This document shows, piece after piece, positions 24,122 to 33,659 of a stretch of DNA of 64,000 bases (the stretch's first letter is position 1; each line of letters starts with the position of its first letter). The notes under the pieces are model-generated. The model did not search any database and was not told the DNA's origin. It saw only the letters and a list, made by a program, of their open reading frames with translations. The stretch is from positions 1 through 64,000 of the forward strand of contig NZ_JAEDAH010000013.1 in the NCBI RefSeq assembly GCF_020320395.1. The letters run 5' to 3'. A program made the translations under genes and the position numbers. Origin of the DNA: Thalassolituus marinus. GTDB lineage: Bacteria; Pseudomonadota; Gammaproteobacteria; Pseudomonadales; Oceanobacteraceae.

Positions 24122-26341
24122 TCAGCTTTTGTTATCCTCATCAGCATCGAATTCACCCCAATCGTCCGAAGCTTCTTCGGCATCTCCCGCATCGAGGTCA
24201 AAATCATCATCCAGCGAGACGTCAATGTCTGCATCACTGCCCATCGTAGATGGAGCCCTGGCAGGCGCCGCCGGGGCGTCATCCTCAGGTAATGGGATCT
24301 CTTCCTCACCACCATCACTGAAATCATCAAAATCGCCAGCGAAGTCGTCATCTGACAAACCATCATCTCCGGCAAGTTCGTCACTGATACCGCCTTTCAC
24401 TTCGGCTTCCGGCTCCGCTTTCGCTGTTTTCTTACGGCGCATAAACCACCAGGCCCCGGCGCCACCGAAAATAGCCAGATTTCCCAGCGCGAGCAGCAGA
24501 TACACCCACCAGGCTATACCTTCATCCTCAGTCTCCTCCTCGACCACATCTGCCTGCTCGGCGAATCGCTTGGCAAGATCAGGGACAATTTCCGGCTCCG
24601 GCTGAACGGCCTCTGGCTCTGCCGCCTCCTCTGGCTTCTCTGCTGGTGGTTGCTCGGTTTTTTCCTCAACACCCGGTTCGGGAGTCGACTGCGCCGCCTC
24701 AGAGTCGTCCGCTGCACCGGCCGTATTACTCGCCTCCTCCTCCGAAGGGAGCTCTTCAGGCGCAATCGCCTGAGGCTTTATCAGTGGAAAATCCCTGACG
24801 ATCTCTTCCGGATGGCTTTTAAAGGTAGTACCACCGGCAGTCACACCACGGATATTCAGCACCAGCTCATATCGGCCAGGTCCTTTTTCAGCCGTCAGAT
24901 CCATCTGCCAGCCCTTTAAGGCGGGATCGTAGGCCATGGTATTGATCAGGGAGCTCGCATCAGGGTAGGTAACCTTAGCAATCACCCGACTGAGCGTGGT
25001 GTCAACATTGTCGCTCTTAGCCAGCACCTGTACGTGTACGCGCTCTTCCTCCGCAACGTCGATGACCTCTACAGACAGAGGCTCCATCAGGCTCGCAGTG
25101 AGTACCTGACGGCGCTGAAAAGTTCTTCCGACAGCGGTGACTTCAAAGCGGTATTCGCCGATCTGAGACAGACGCGTCATAGACTCCCTGAAAACCCCAT
25201 CTTCTGGTAATGCCTCAGGATCGGACAAAAGTTTGCTTCCAGACCGGCCATCGGGTGCTGTAACTTTCAGAGTAAAGTCCGTTAACCCCAGAATCGCTTT
25301 CTCTGACACCACTTCACCGGCGTTGTACAACGCCATGGCCAGATCGACAGGTGTACCTGAAAACAGCGTATTAGGCAGGCCGTCTACCGATAGCGTCAGA
25401 TCAGACAGAATCTGCACACGATTATCGGGATCAATATCTGCATCCGCTCGCCAGCTTCCAACCTCTGGTTCGCTAACGGTAATCAGATCGAAGTTAACAT
25501 CTTCGTGCCAGCGAACATTGTCCATCGCCTGCGCACTTGCAGCACTCAGCTCTGCCCCGGCAGGCGAAATCAGTCGTGTCTGGCGTCCACCGGCCTTGCG
25601 GAAAACAAGTGCCGTGAATTCAGAAACGCTGGCGTCTATTTCAAACAGATTGTCGTCCATCGGAACCTGTTCAACTGGCACAGCACGATCAAACGCCTTA
25701 AGAAATGCCTTCAGCAGTGCATCAGCATCGGATGCTTCCAGGTACATACCACCGGTTTCAAGGGCAATCTGCTGTAGCAACTCAGTATCTGCTGCTGCAG
25801 ATAACCCCACGGTATGTACCCGAACTCCCGCCTCGGTGTAGCGCGGCAGCACTTTATCGAACAGTCGTTTGCGCTCGGCTTCATTGATATCCCGACCAGC
25901 ATCTGCTGGCATATCAATTCTGCCATCCGTCAACAGAATCACGCTCTGATCAAAACCGCTGTCAGCTGCCAGCTGCCAGCTCGCCTTTTCAAGAGCCCCG
26001 GTGAGGTTGGTATACAGGCCAACCGAGTTAATGGACTTTGCCTGTTCCTTAGCGCGCTCACGCCACCCCTTATCTACCAGATCCAGTGGCACCATCATGT
26101 TGACGTAATGGCCAAAGGTCCACACGCCACTACGGGCGTTATCGGGTAATAACTCAACCAGAAGATTCAGTGCCGGCACCCGAAGATTCGCGGGGTCCGT
26201 TTCTTTCATACTGCCGGAAATATCGACAATGATGCGCACATCAGACGGCTTTTCAGCTGCCTGTATCAGAGAGGAATAAGTGAAAAGGAATGGCAGGAGT
26301 GATAAAAACATCACCCCCGACAGCCAGCGATTAATCATCAT
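24122..26341 (-). CDS. membrane-anchored VWA protein (TIGR03503-like)
   Basis: A 739-residue envelope protein with a signal sequence (cleavage near IQAAEK, residue 28) and a von Willebrand A domain with intact MIDAS DISGS (Asp40, Ser42, Ser44) and LLTDGRIDMP. Long beta-rich extracytoplasmic domains follow (about 230-520), then a Pro/Glu/Ala-rich stalk, one transmembrane helix (about 627-650) and a cytoplasmic tail very rich in Asp and Glu. The layout matches marine gammaproteobacterial proteins called TIGR03503. Metal-dependent ligand binding in the periplasm is expected, with the acidic tail facing the cytoplasm. It is 23 nt after the winged-helix gene, so the two likely work together. Ligand unknown. 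Confidence 0.82.
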   Translation of the reverse strand: MMINRWLSGVMFLSLLPFLFTYSSLIQAAEKPSDVRIIVDISGSMKETDPANLRVPALNLLVELLPDNARSGVWTFGHYVNMMVPLDLVDKGWRERAKEQAKSINSVGLYTNLTGALEKASWQLAADSGFDQSVILLTDGRIDMPADAGRDINEAERKRLFDKVLPRYTEAGVRVHTVGLSAAADTELLQQIALETGGMYLEASDADALLKAFLKAFDRAVPVEQVPMDDNLFEIDASVSEFTALVFRKAGGRQTRLISPAGAELSAASAQAMDNVRWHEDVNFDLITVSEPEVGSWRADADIDPDNRVQILSDLTLSVDGLPNTLFSGTPVDLAMALYNAGEVVSEKAILGLTDFTLKVTAPDGRSGSKLLSDPEALPEDGVFRESMTRLSQIGEYRFEVTAVGRTFQRRQVLTASLMEPLSVEVIDVAEEERVHVQVLAKSDNVDTTLSRVIAKVTYPDASSLINTMAYDPALKGWQMDLTAEKGPGRYELVLNIRGVTAGGTTFKSHPEEIVRDFPLIKPQAIAPEELPSEEEASNTAGAADDSEAAQSTPEPGVEEKTEQPPAEKPEEAAEPEAVQPEPEIVPDLAKRFAEQADVVEEETEDEGIAWWVYLLLALGNLAIFGGAGAWWFMRRKKTAKAEPEAEVKGGISDELAGDDGLSDDDFAGDFDDFSDGGEEEIPLPEDDAPAAPARAPSTMGSDADIDVSLDDDFDLDAGDAEEASDDWGEFDADEDNKS

Positions 26342-26364
26342 AACTGCTCCCGGGGGTCACAAAC

Positions 26365-27036
26365 TTACAGCGAAGATTCGAGTACGCGACGACCTTTTTC
26401 GGTGATATGCCAACGTACGCCATTTTTGCCACTGACTTTGCCTGCCAGGCTGCGATTAACCAGCACGTGCAGTGTTTTAAGCACAGTAGACTCTTCCTGA
26501 TTAGCCTCGCGGCAAACACCTGCCAATGAGCGGAAAATAAACCGACCACTGGACAGAATTTTCAGAACCTGTGTCGAAGTAACATCCAGCTCATCGTTTG
26601 CCATCTGTACGTGAGGATCTTCTTCCTGAGCACTATCCTGCTCAGTTTCGGTATCAATCAGCGGCAGCAGCTCACTCTGGATAATACGAAGATTCTGTTG
26701 AGTTTCTTCTGAGCGCTGCTTAGCTGCCTGAGCTTCACTAAGAATACGATCGGACAGATTGTCGATAAAGAAACGACTCAGCAGAGCCGAAATCAGACAG
26801 AAACCAGTAAAAATAAGCAGACGGCTTGGGTCGCCCTGGCTTTCGAGAACCAGTTCGCTGTTCACCATATCCAGCACCACTGGTACCAGAAATGATGCGC
26901 CCACACCCACTACTAAAAAACGCGGCAGACTTGCTGCATCCCGATCTTTGTCGCCATACAGGTAGTAATTTACCAAGCCCCCAAAAATGCCAGCCAACAG
27001 CATGACAGTTGCCAGAATGAAGATATGATTAGCCAT
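26365..27036 (-). CDS. membrane protein with C-terminal winged helix (YEATS-associated-like)
   Basis: A 223-residue protein: two or three transmembrane helices in the first 105 residues, a helical linker (about 105-160) and a C-terminal winged-helix-like domain (about 165-220, with TVLKTLHVLVNRSLAGK and VRWHITEKGRRVLESSL). It resembles proteins described as YEATS-associated helix-containing. A membrane-bound DNA- or protein-binding wing suggests signalling from the envelope. The start at 27036 has AGAGG upstream; an ATG 15 nt earlier includes that site. It is coupled to the VWA protein gene downstream. Exact role unknown. Confidence 0.7.
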   Translation of the reverse strand: MANHIFILATVMLLAGIFGGLVNYYLYGDKDRDAASLPRFLVVGVGASFLVPVVLDMVNSELVLESQGDPSRLLIFTGFCLISALLSRFFIDNLSDRILSEAQAAKQRSEETQQNLRIIQSELLPLIDTETEQDSAQEEDPHVQMANDELDVTSTQVLKILSSGRFIFRSLAGVCREANQEESTVLKTLHVLVNRSLAGKVSGKNGVRWHITEKGRRVLESSL

Positions 27037-27233
27037 GTTCCAACCTCTCATCCATTAGAGCGTGACGATGTCACCCCTAATCCGATTACTCCACTGACGG
27101 ATAACCCCCAAGTTAAAGTCTGTGTACAGCAACTGCTTCCAGCCGGAATACTGAACACTCCTGCATTAAAACTAGCAAAGTTTTATCGGTTAGCCAGAAA
27201 TGGAATAAAAAAAGTTGAGAATTGACAAAATAA

Positions 27234-27261
27234 AGGCCGGATTGTTTTCACAAACCGGCCT
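27234..27261 (-). terminator. intrinsic terminator after the ycgN-adjacent membrane gene
   Basis: AGGCCGG and CCGGCCT form a 7-bp GC-rich stem with a 14-nt loop; on the minus strand the stem runs into TTTATTTT. It ends the long dnaX-to-27306 transcript. Confidence 0.85.
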
Positions 27262-27305
27262 CATCTGATTTTTAAATATCGCCAGATACGTATATTTAAC
27301 ATTTG

Positions 27306-27677
27306 TTAATCATTATTTTCGCCACGCGCTCTGAACCAGCGGACCAGCTGTCTGAGCGCCAGAACTACCACTCCGATACACAAACCGGAAAGCAACCAGG
27401 TCACCGAATACATAGCCGCCGTCATACCCTGTGCAAGTATGGTAAATGGTAAAACCACAAATACCGGTGCAAAGAAAGCAGAGCCAGCCTCGATCGGTGC
27501 CGGGGTAAATAACAGAACAACACCCAGCATATTCAGAAAACGGCGAACATCAGATTCAGGAGATAGCCAGAAAAACAACCCTCTCCAGCACCAGTAACCA
27601 ATCATCGCAAACAATAAATAGCCGACCCAGAACGGCAAAAATTCAACTACGCCTTCCATATAATCCGGTCCTGCCAT
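27306..27677 (-). CDS. small inner-membrane protein, unknown
   Basis: A 123-residue protein with about three or four hydrophobic helices (near 13-33, 47-58, 66-90 and 92-110) and a basic C-terminal end. It overlaps the end of ycgN by 31 nt. An alternative start at 27659 (Met7) would still overlap. I do not recognise a domain. It is the last gene of the transcript that ends at the 27234 terminator. Confidence 0.7.
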   Translation of the reverse strand: MAGPDYMEGVVEFLPFWVGYLLFAMIGYWCWRGLFFWLSPESDVRRFLNMLGVVLLFTPAPIEAGSAFFAPVFVVLPFTILAQGMTAAMYSVTWLLSGLCIGVVVLALRQLVRWFRARGENND

Positions 27678-28087
27678 TCATCTTCACTAAGTTTGTCGTC
27701 GGCAATGCCCTTGCCTCGAATAGAAACCCCCGCCTGGTGAACGCTATCCGGGTCACCGGAAACCAGAGGGTGCCAGTCAAATAAAGGCTTACCTTCCGCC
27801 AGCAAACGATAAGCACAGGTCGGCGGCAACCAGAAAAACTGATGCGCCTGCTCCGGCGTCAGCCAGACACATTCAGGAACTTTTTTGTTGCGTTCGGTAT
27901 AGACGGTACAACGGCAATTGCTGGTATCCATATAGCGGCAATGGACATCGGTGTAATACACATCGCCCGTGTCTTCGTCTTCAAGCTTATGAAGGCAACA
28001 CAAAGCGCAACCATCGCATAACGACTCCCACTCCTGACGAGTCATTTCACCCAGCTTTTTGACCTGCCAGAAAGGCTGCGAGCTCAT
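27647..28087 (-). CDS. ycgN: YcgN family cysteine-cluster protein (UPF0260)
   Basis: A 146-residue cytoplasmic protein with the family cysteine pattern: CDGCALCC (about 24-31), then HCRYMDTSNCRCTVY (about 50-63), PECVWL and PPTCAYRLL. These cysteines look like a CxxCxxCC metal or Fe-S site shared with the YkgJ group. Function is unproven. It overlaps ycgL by 4 nt, the usual gene pairing in Gammaproteobacteria. Confidence 0.93.
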   Translation of the reverse strand: MSSQPFWQVKKLGEMTRQEWESLCDGCALCCLHKLEDEDTGDVYYTDVHCRYMDTSNCRCTVYTERNKKVPECVWLTPEQAHQFFWLPPTCAYRLLAEGKPLFDWHPLVSGDPDSVHQAGVSIRGKGIADDKLSEDEWQDRIIWKA

Positions 28088-28368
28088 TCTTTATCCAGCT
28101 TACAGAACAGATCCAGCATGTAGGTTTCACGCGGAGGTGGCATTTGCAGGTAATAGCCTTTTTCTTCAATGCCAGCGAGTACTTTTTCAGCATCCGCACG
28201 AGCCAGCTTGCGCTCAGGGCTCAGCATCATAGTCAACGCCAGTTCCGGTTTTCCGAATATTTCGTAAAGTTCTTCCGGCACTTTTTCGAGACCGTCTTTA
28301 CGGCTTACATAAAGATACGCTTCGTCTTTTTTACGACTTTTATAGATATCACACAGTACTTTGGTCAT
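28084..28368 (-). CDS. ycgL: YcgL domain protein
   Basis: A 94-residue protein with the YcgL fold signature (LCDIYKSRKKDEAYLYV at the start, and DAEKVLAGIEEKGYYLQMPP near the end). No enzymatic role is known. It overlaps rnd by 20 nt and ycgN by 4 nt, suggesting coupled translation with RNase D. Confidence 0.93.
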   Translation of the reverse strand: MTKVLCDIYKSRKKDEAYLYVSRKDGLEKVPEELYEIFGKPELALTMMLSPERKLARADAEKVLAGIEEKGYYLQMPPPRETYMLDLFCKLDKE

Positions 28369-29530
28369 TACTTTGTTTTCTCAGCGAGATAACTCTCGTC
28401 TGGTCCTGCAGCATTTCAATTAAATAGTCACCGATTTCGGCTTTACGCCAGCCATTTAGACTTTCCGGCAAACGATAAGGTCCATTGGGGTAACCAGTGC
28501 GTAGCAATGCTTCGAGCGCTTTTTTACGCGCCAGCATTTCCGGCGGAATGCCCAGCATGTCCGCTTTCTCAGTTACCGCTTCCTTCATGATTTTCAGCCA
28601 CTGTCCCGCCTGAGGCGACAATGGACGATCAAGCTGTTTCGGCCACGCCGATTTATCTGCAGCCATGGTTTCGCTGATAATTTTCAGCAATACCTTTCCA
28701 TCATTACGAATAGCCGGCTGCGGCACGCCAGCCTTGGCCAGCTGATCACGATTACCCGCCTTGTATCGAGCAAGATTCCACAGGGTGTTGTCATCCAGCA
28801 CTTTGCTGCGCGGAACATTGCGCTCACGAGCCTGCTCTTCACGCCACATTACGAGCTGTTGTAACAGCAACAACTCCTGTGGCCGCAATTTCCAGGCAAG
28901 TTTAACGCGCCGGTAGTAAGCGGTGATTTTTTCACTTTTTTCCGCAGCGCGGATCATACGTTCAGAGTCTTCACTTACCCACCCCTGACGCCCCAGCTGA
29001 CGCAGCGTGGAAACCAGTTTGGGATAAAGCTTGTAGAGGTAATGAACGTCTGCAACTGCATATTCAACCTGCTCTTCACGCAATGGCCTGCTCAACCAGT
29101 CGGAGCGCGTCTCTTCTTTCGGCAGATTGATATTAAGAACTTCCTTTACCAGACGCTGAAACCCCATAATGCCGCCAAGACCTGCGAGCGCTCCACCTAT
29201 CTGAGAGTCAACCAGTGGTGACGGCATGACACGGGTAAGACGCCTGCACACTTCAAGGTCTTCTGCGCATGCATGAAAGACTTTAACCACCATGGGGTGG
29301 CTGAAAAGCTCCGCCAGTGGTGCCCAGTCAGAAATAGTCAGCGGATCAATCAATGCCGAACCCTGGCTGCAGGCAATCTGAATCAGCCCTGCTTCCGGGT
29401 AAAACGTTTTCGTTCTGACGAACTCAGTATCAACCGCGAGATAAGCTTCGGATGACCACGATAAGCAAGCCTGAGCCAGCTGCTCGTCCGTTGTGATCCA
29501 GCGGGGCTCAGGTATTTTTAACCGACTCAT
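28349..29530 (-). CDS. rnd: ribonuclease D
   Basis: A 393-residue DEDD-type 3'-5' exoribonuclease that trims tRNA and other stable RNA. The catalytic acids are visible: DTEF (Exo I, about 35-38), the Asp in HACAEDLEV (Exo II) and YAVADVHYL (Exo III). Two HRDC-type helical domains follow (about 210-380). E. coli RNase D has 375 residues. The ATG overlaps the recR stop by 4 nt (ATGA). Confidence 0.95.
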   Translation of the reverse strand: MSRLKIPEPRWITTDEQLAQACLSWSSEAYLAVDTEFVRTKTFYPEAGLIQIACSQGSALIDPLTISDWAPLAELFSHPMVVKVFHACAEDLEVCRRLTRVMPSPLVDSQIGGALAGLGGIMGFQRLVKEVLNINLPKEETRSDWLSRPLREEQVEYAVADVHYLYKLYPKLVSTLRQLGRQGWVSEDSERMIRAAEKSEKITAYYRRVKLAWKLRPQELLLLQQLVMWREEQARERNVPRSKVLDDNTLWNLARYKAGNRDQLAKAGVPQPAIRNDGKVLLKIISETMAADKSAWPKQLDRPLSPQAGQWLKIMKEAVTEKADMLGIPPEMLARKKALEALLRTGYPNGPYRLPESLNGWRKAEIGDYLIEMLQDQTRVISLRKQSNDQSTV

Positions 29531-30051
29531 ACACCCTTTCCCTGTATCAGCGCCTGTTGATCGGTTCTTGTCACCTGCACATCAGCCAGCATATCGGCAA
29601 TGAACCACTCAGTGGCGTCCGCTTCGACACCGCCCGGGAACACCAGAAAAACTGACTGAATCTGCTCATCCACGACCCGCTGACGCAGCGCCTGCAGCTT
29701 CAGCTGACCCGGACCCACGCCTGCCGATGGCGACAACAAACCATGCAGGACAAATAAATTGTGGTGCCCGGCATCCTGCAAGAGCTGATGAGTATTGAGA
29801 TCAACAACCACCATAAGCTGTGCATCGTCAGACGGCGTTAAACACTGCTCACATAAGGGTGACATCGCCAGACAGAAGCATCGTTCGCACAACTGCAGCG
29901 AGCTGCGCGCCTTAACAATTGCTTCCGCCAGTCTACCGCCAGCTTCATCCTGAATGACAAACTGCGCCAAACGATCGGCTGCGCGCGGGCCTACCCCTGG
30001 CAATGCATCAAAAGCGTTCATCAGATTCAGGTATGCAGATGGCTGCGGCAT
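29527..30051 (-). CDS. recR: RecR recombination mediator, short and divergent
   Basis: RecR works with RecO/RecF to load RecA at single-strand gaps. The 174-residue product has the helix-hairpin-helix (LPGVGPRAADRLAQF, 17-31), the zinc site (Cys55, Cys58, Cys67, Cys70) and a Toprim-like part (FVLHGLLSPSAGVGP, about 100-114). It is about 25 residues shorter than usual, and the C-terminal segment with GxxLEYxDxxTL and the final AxxGR is missing. The Toprim acid motif is also altered: VVVDLNTHQL replaces the usual VExPxDxxAIE. The stop overlaps the rnd start, so the shortening is not an obvious frameshift. It is 3 nt after ybaB. Function may be retained or changed. Confidence 0.85.
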   Translation of the reverse strand: MPQPSAYLNLMNAFDALPGVGPRAADRLAQFVIQDEAGGRLAEAIVKARSSLQLCERCFCLAMSPLCEQCLTPSDDAQLMVVVDLNTHQLLQDAGHHNLFVLHGLLSPSAGVGPGQLKLQALRQRVVDEQIQSVFLVFPGGVEADATEWFIADMLADVQVTRTDQQALIQGKGV

Positions 30052-30054
30052 AAC

Positions 30055-30381
30055 TCAGAATGGCAGCTTCATGCCTGGTGGAAGACCCATACCCGACGTC
30101 AGTTTGGACATTTGCTCCTGATTATTCTGCTCGATTTTACGAACAGCATCATTCACTGCCGCCGCCAGCAGGTCTTCCAGCATTTCTTTGTCTTCTTCCA
30201 TCACAGAATCATCCAGCTCGACGCGCTTAACATCGTGACGGCCAGTCATAGTGACTTTGACCAGTCCCGCGCCTGATTCACCAGTTACTTCAGCATCTGC
30301 AAGTTCCGCCTGCGCCTTCTGCAGCTGTTCCTGCATTTTCTGCGCCTGCTTCATCAGGTTGCCCATTCCACCTTTAATCAT
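30055..30381 (-). CDS. ybaB: YbaB/EbfC nucleoid-associated protein
   Basis: A 108-residue DNA-binding protein of the YbaB/EbfC family ([17 protein letters not shown] helix, then [19 protein letters not shown]). It binds DNA as a dimer and is thought to affect nucleoid structure and gene expression. It lies between dnaX (18 nt) and recR (3 nt), the classic dnaX-ybaB-recR order. Confidence 0.96.
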   Translation of the reverse strand: MIKGGMGNLMKQAQKMQEQLQKAQAELADAEVTGESGAGLVKVTMTGRHDVKRVELDDSVMEEDKEMLEDLLAAAVNDAVRKIEQNNQEQMSKLTSGMGLPPGMKLPF

Positions 30382-30399
30382 AAGGTTCTCCTGTTATGT

Positions 30400-32361
<1,962 letters not shown>

Positions 32362-32437
32362 GTATTTTCCAGCACCAGAGATTACGCAATGAAGCGCATG
32401 ATACCGTGTCAGAGAGGGAAAGTCAGTGCAAATTGGA

Positions 32438-32549
32438 GATGACCTCTGCCAGCCACACCCCGGCACACGAGTCGACCACTACCGTTGCTCCCTTCCGGGC
32501 CTGGCGGGGTTCGCGGTTTATCGTTGCGAGGGGACCAACAGAGGCCACC
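32438..32549 (-). ncRNA. ffs: signal recognition particle RNA (4.5S RNA)
   Basis: About 112 nt matching the bacterial small SRP RNA. The conserved apical domain reads GGCCCGGAAGGGAGCA, the equivalent of the E. coli GGUCCGGAAGGAAGCA. The arms GGTGGCCTCTG (5' end) and CAGAGGTCATC (3' end) close the long hairpin, with GTGTGCCGGGGTGTGGCTGGCAG on the 3' side split here as GTGTGCCGGGG and TGTGGCTGGCAG. It binds Ffh and targets membrane proteins. It lies 77 nt upstream of dnaX, a common place in Gammaproteobacteria. Ends are set by pairing and may be off by a few bases. Confidence 0.95.
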
Positions 32550-32580
32550 ATAACGGCCCCAACGATTGTTGGGAGGCGGC

Positions 32581-32609
32581 ACAGTAACGAAAACCGCCAG
32601 AAATATCAA
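32581..32609 (-). promoter_or_regulatory. sigma-70 promoter of ffs
   Basis: On the minus strand TTGATA (32609-32604) and TACTGT (32586-32581) with a 17-nt spacer. Transcription would begin near 32574, giving a leader of about 25 nt before the mature SRP RNA, comparable to the processed precursor of E. coli. The -35 box is only 4 nt past the stop of the lipoprotein gene. Confidence 0.7.
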
Positions 32610-32613
32610 GCAG

Positions 32614-33186
32614 TTACTCGACAACAACCATTTCTGCAGGAGTCACATCGACAACCGCTTCGATAAAGCGGCTGAATCCCCGCTGCGGGCCGAGCATTTT
32701 AGGACGGGACAGATAATCCGACATGGTTCCGGAGATACGCTGCTCAATCTGCTCACCATTGCGGAAATACAGCCGCAGAATGGCACGCTGGGCATCCGCC
32801 ACACCGCGAATAACCGACATTGACGCTGCGAACCGGTGACAGAGACGCTGACTACTGGTTTGCTCCTGATACCAACGAAGCATCTGCAGATCACCATCCA
32901 GATAAATCACCAACGGTTTATCCTGATCGAGCTGGCGAAACTTTCGATCGCATACCGTAATAAATTCACCCTGGTCAGCGCTTGATTCCGCGCCAATAGA
33001 CAGTTCGGGTAAACCATATAACGCAACAGGTTCCAGTAACGTACCACTACCAGCCTGCACAACGGCACCCGGAGAAGATAACTGGGAGTCATCAGACACT
33101 GTTGGCGTGGCTGCGCAGCCAGACAACGTCAATACTGAGAGCCACAGGCAAACCCCTGCCCTGGCGGAGAGTTGCTTTCCTAGCAC
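32614..33186 (-). CDS. lipoprotein of unknown function
   Basis: A 190-residue product beginning at GTG (AGGA Shine-Dalgarno 7 nt upstream). The signal sequence ends in lipobox LSGC (Cys24), so it is a lipoprotein. The mature part has a Ser/Val-rich linker and then an alpha/beta region (PLVIYLDGDLQMLRWYQEQ, then RAILRLYFRNGEQIEQRI). I do not recognise a family. It stands alone between ybfE and ffs. Confidence 0.7.
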   Translation of the reverse strand: MLGKQLSARAGVCLWLSVLTLSGCAATPTVSDDSQLSSPGAVVQAGSGTLLEPVALYGLPELSIGAESSADQGEFITVCDRKFRQLDQDKPLVIYLDGDLQMLRWYQEQTSSQRLCHRFAASMSVIRGVADAQRAILRLYFRNGEQIEQRISGTMSDYLSRPKMLGPQRGFSRFIEAVVDVTPAEMVVVE

Positions 33187-33282
33187 ATCAATTCCTGGCT
33201 GATATTCAGCTCAAACTAAGAACTCAGTTTAGGGGCATTGTCCTGCCATCGCAACGCCGGTCGTCCAAAAGCCATACCTTGT

Positions 33283-33552
33283 TCAGAGATGGAGCCACTG
33301 CTTAAGCGCCATTTCTACGACATCCGCCCGAGACAGACCCAGCTCGTCGCAGATTTTATCCATTGCATTAATCATGTCCCCGTCCAGCTTGATTTCCAGA
33401 CGCTGCAATCCACGGTCCTTGTCGCGCTGACGCTGCATACGTTTATTGATTCTGCACTGGTGCGAGCGATCATACGGATTGCTGCGCGGCCTGCCCGGGC
33501 GGGCGGGCGCGAACATATCAATGGTTGTCCGATCTTCGGGCTGAATGGACAT
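33283..33552 (-). CDS. ybfE: YbfE family ribbon-helix-helix protein
   Basis: An 89-residue protein matching E. coli YbfE, a small LexA-regulated protein. Visible features are DRTTIDMFAPARPGRPRSNP (residues 6-25), RINKRMQRQRDKDRGLQRLE, and a C-terminal ribbon-helix-helix-like part (LDGDMINAMDKICDELGLSRADVV). It is likely a DNA-binding protein. The start at 33552 has GGGGGA upstream; a longer frame to 33609 includes that site. I could not find a clear CTG-N10-CAG LexA box in the 107-nt divergent region, so SOS control is not shown here. Confidence 0.85.
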   Translation of the reverse strand: MSIQPEDRTTIDMFAPARPGRPRSNPYDRSHQCRINKRMQRQRDKDRGLQRLEIKLDGDMINAMDKICDELGLSRADVVEMALKQWLHL

Positions 33553-33659
33553 GAATCCCCCAATAAACAATAGCGGCGCAATTATCACCCCGACTTCCCC
33601 GCTTGCCAACTCCGTCGACTGGCAATACTGTTACCTTTTTGCGTCATCAAGTAGTTGAA

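Noticed and set aside
27025-27225. 66-codon plus-strand frame in the gap before the winged-helix gene
   Set aside because: No ribosome site, no signal peptide and no domain; the gap shows only the 27234 terminator and likely promoter sequence.
32362-32466. 35-codon N-terminal extension of dnaX
   Set aside because: The extra residues overlap the 3' end of the SRP RNA, have no ribosome site, and DnaX proteins begin at MSYQVLARKWRP.
33553-33659. LexA box between ybfE and the Lon-type gene
   Set aside because: YbfE is LexA-regulated in E. coli, but no CTG-N10-CAG with matching flanks was found here.
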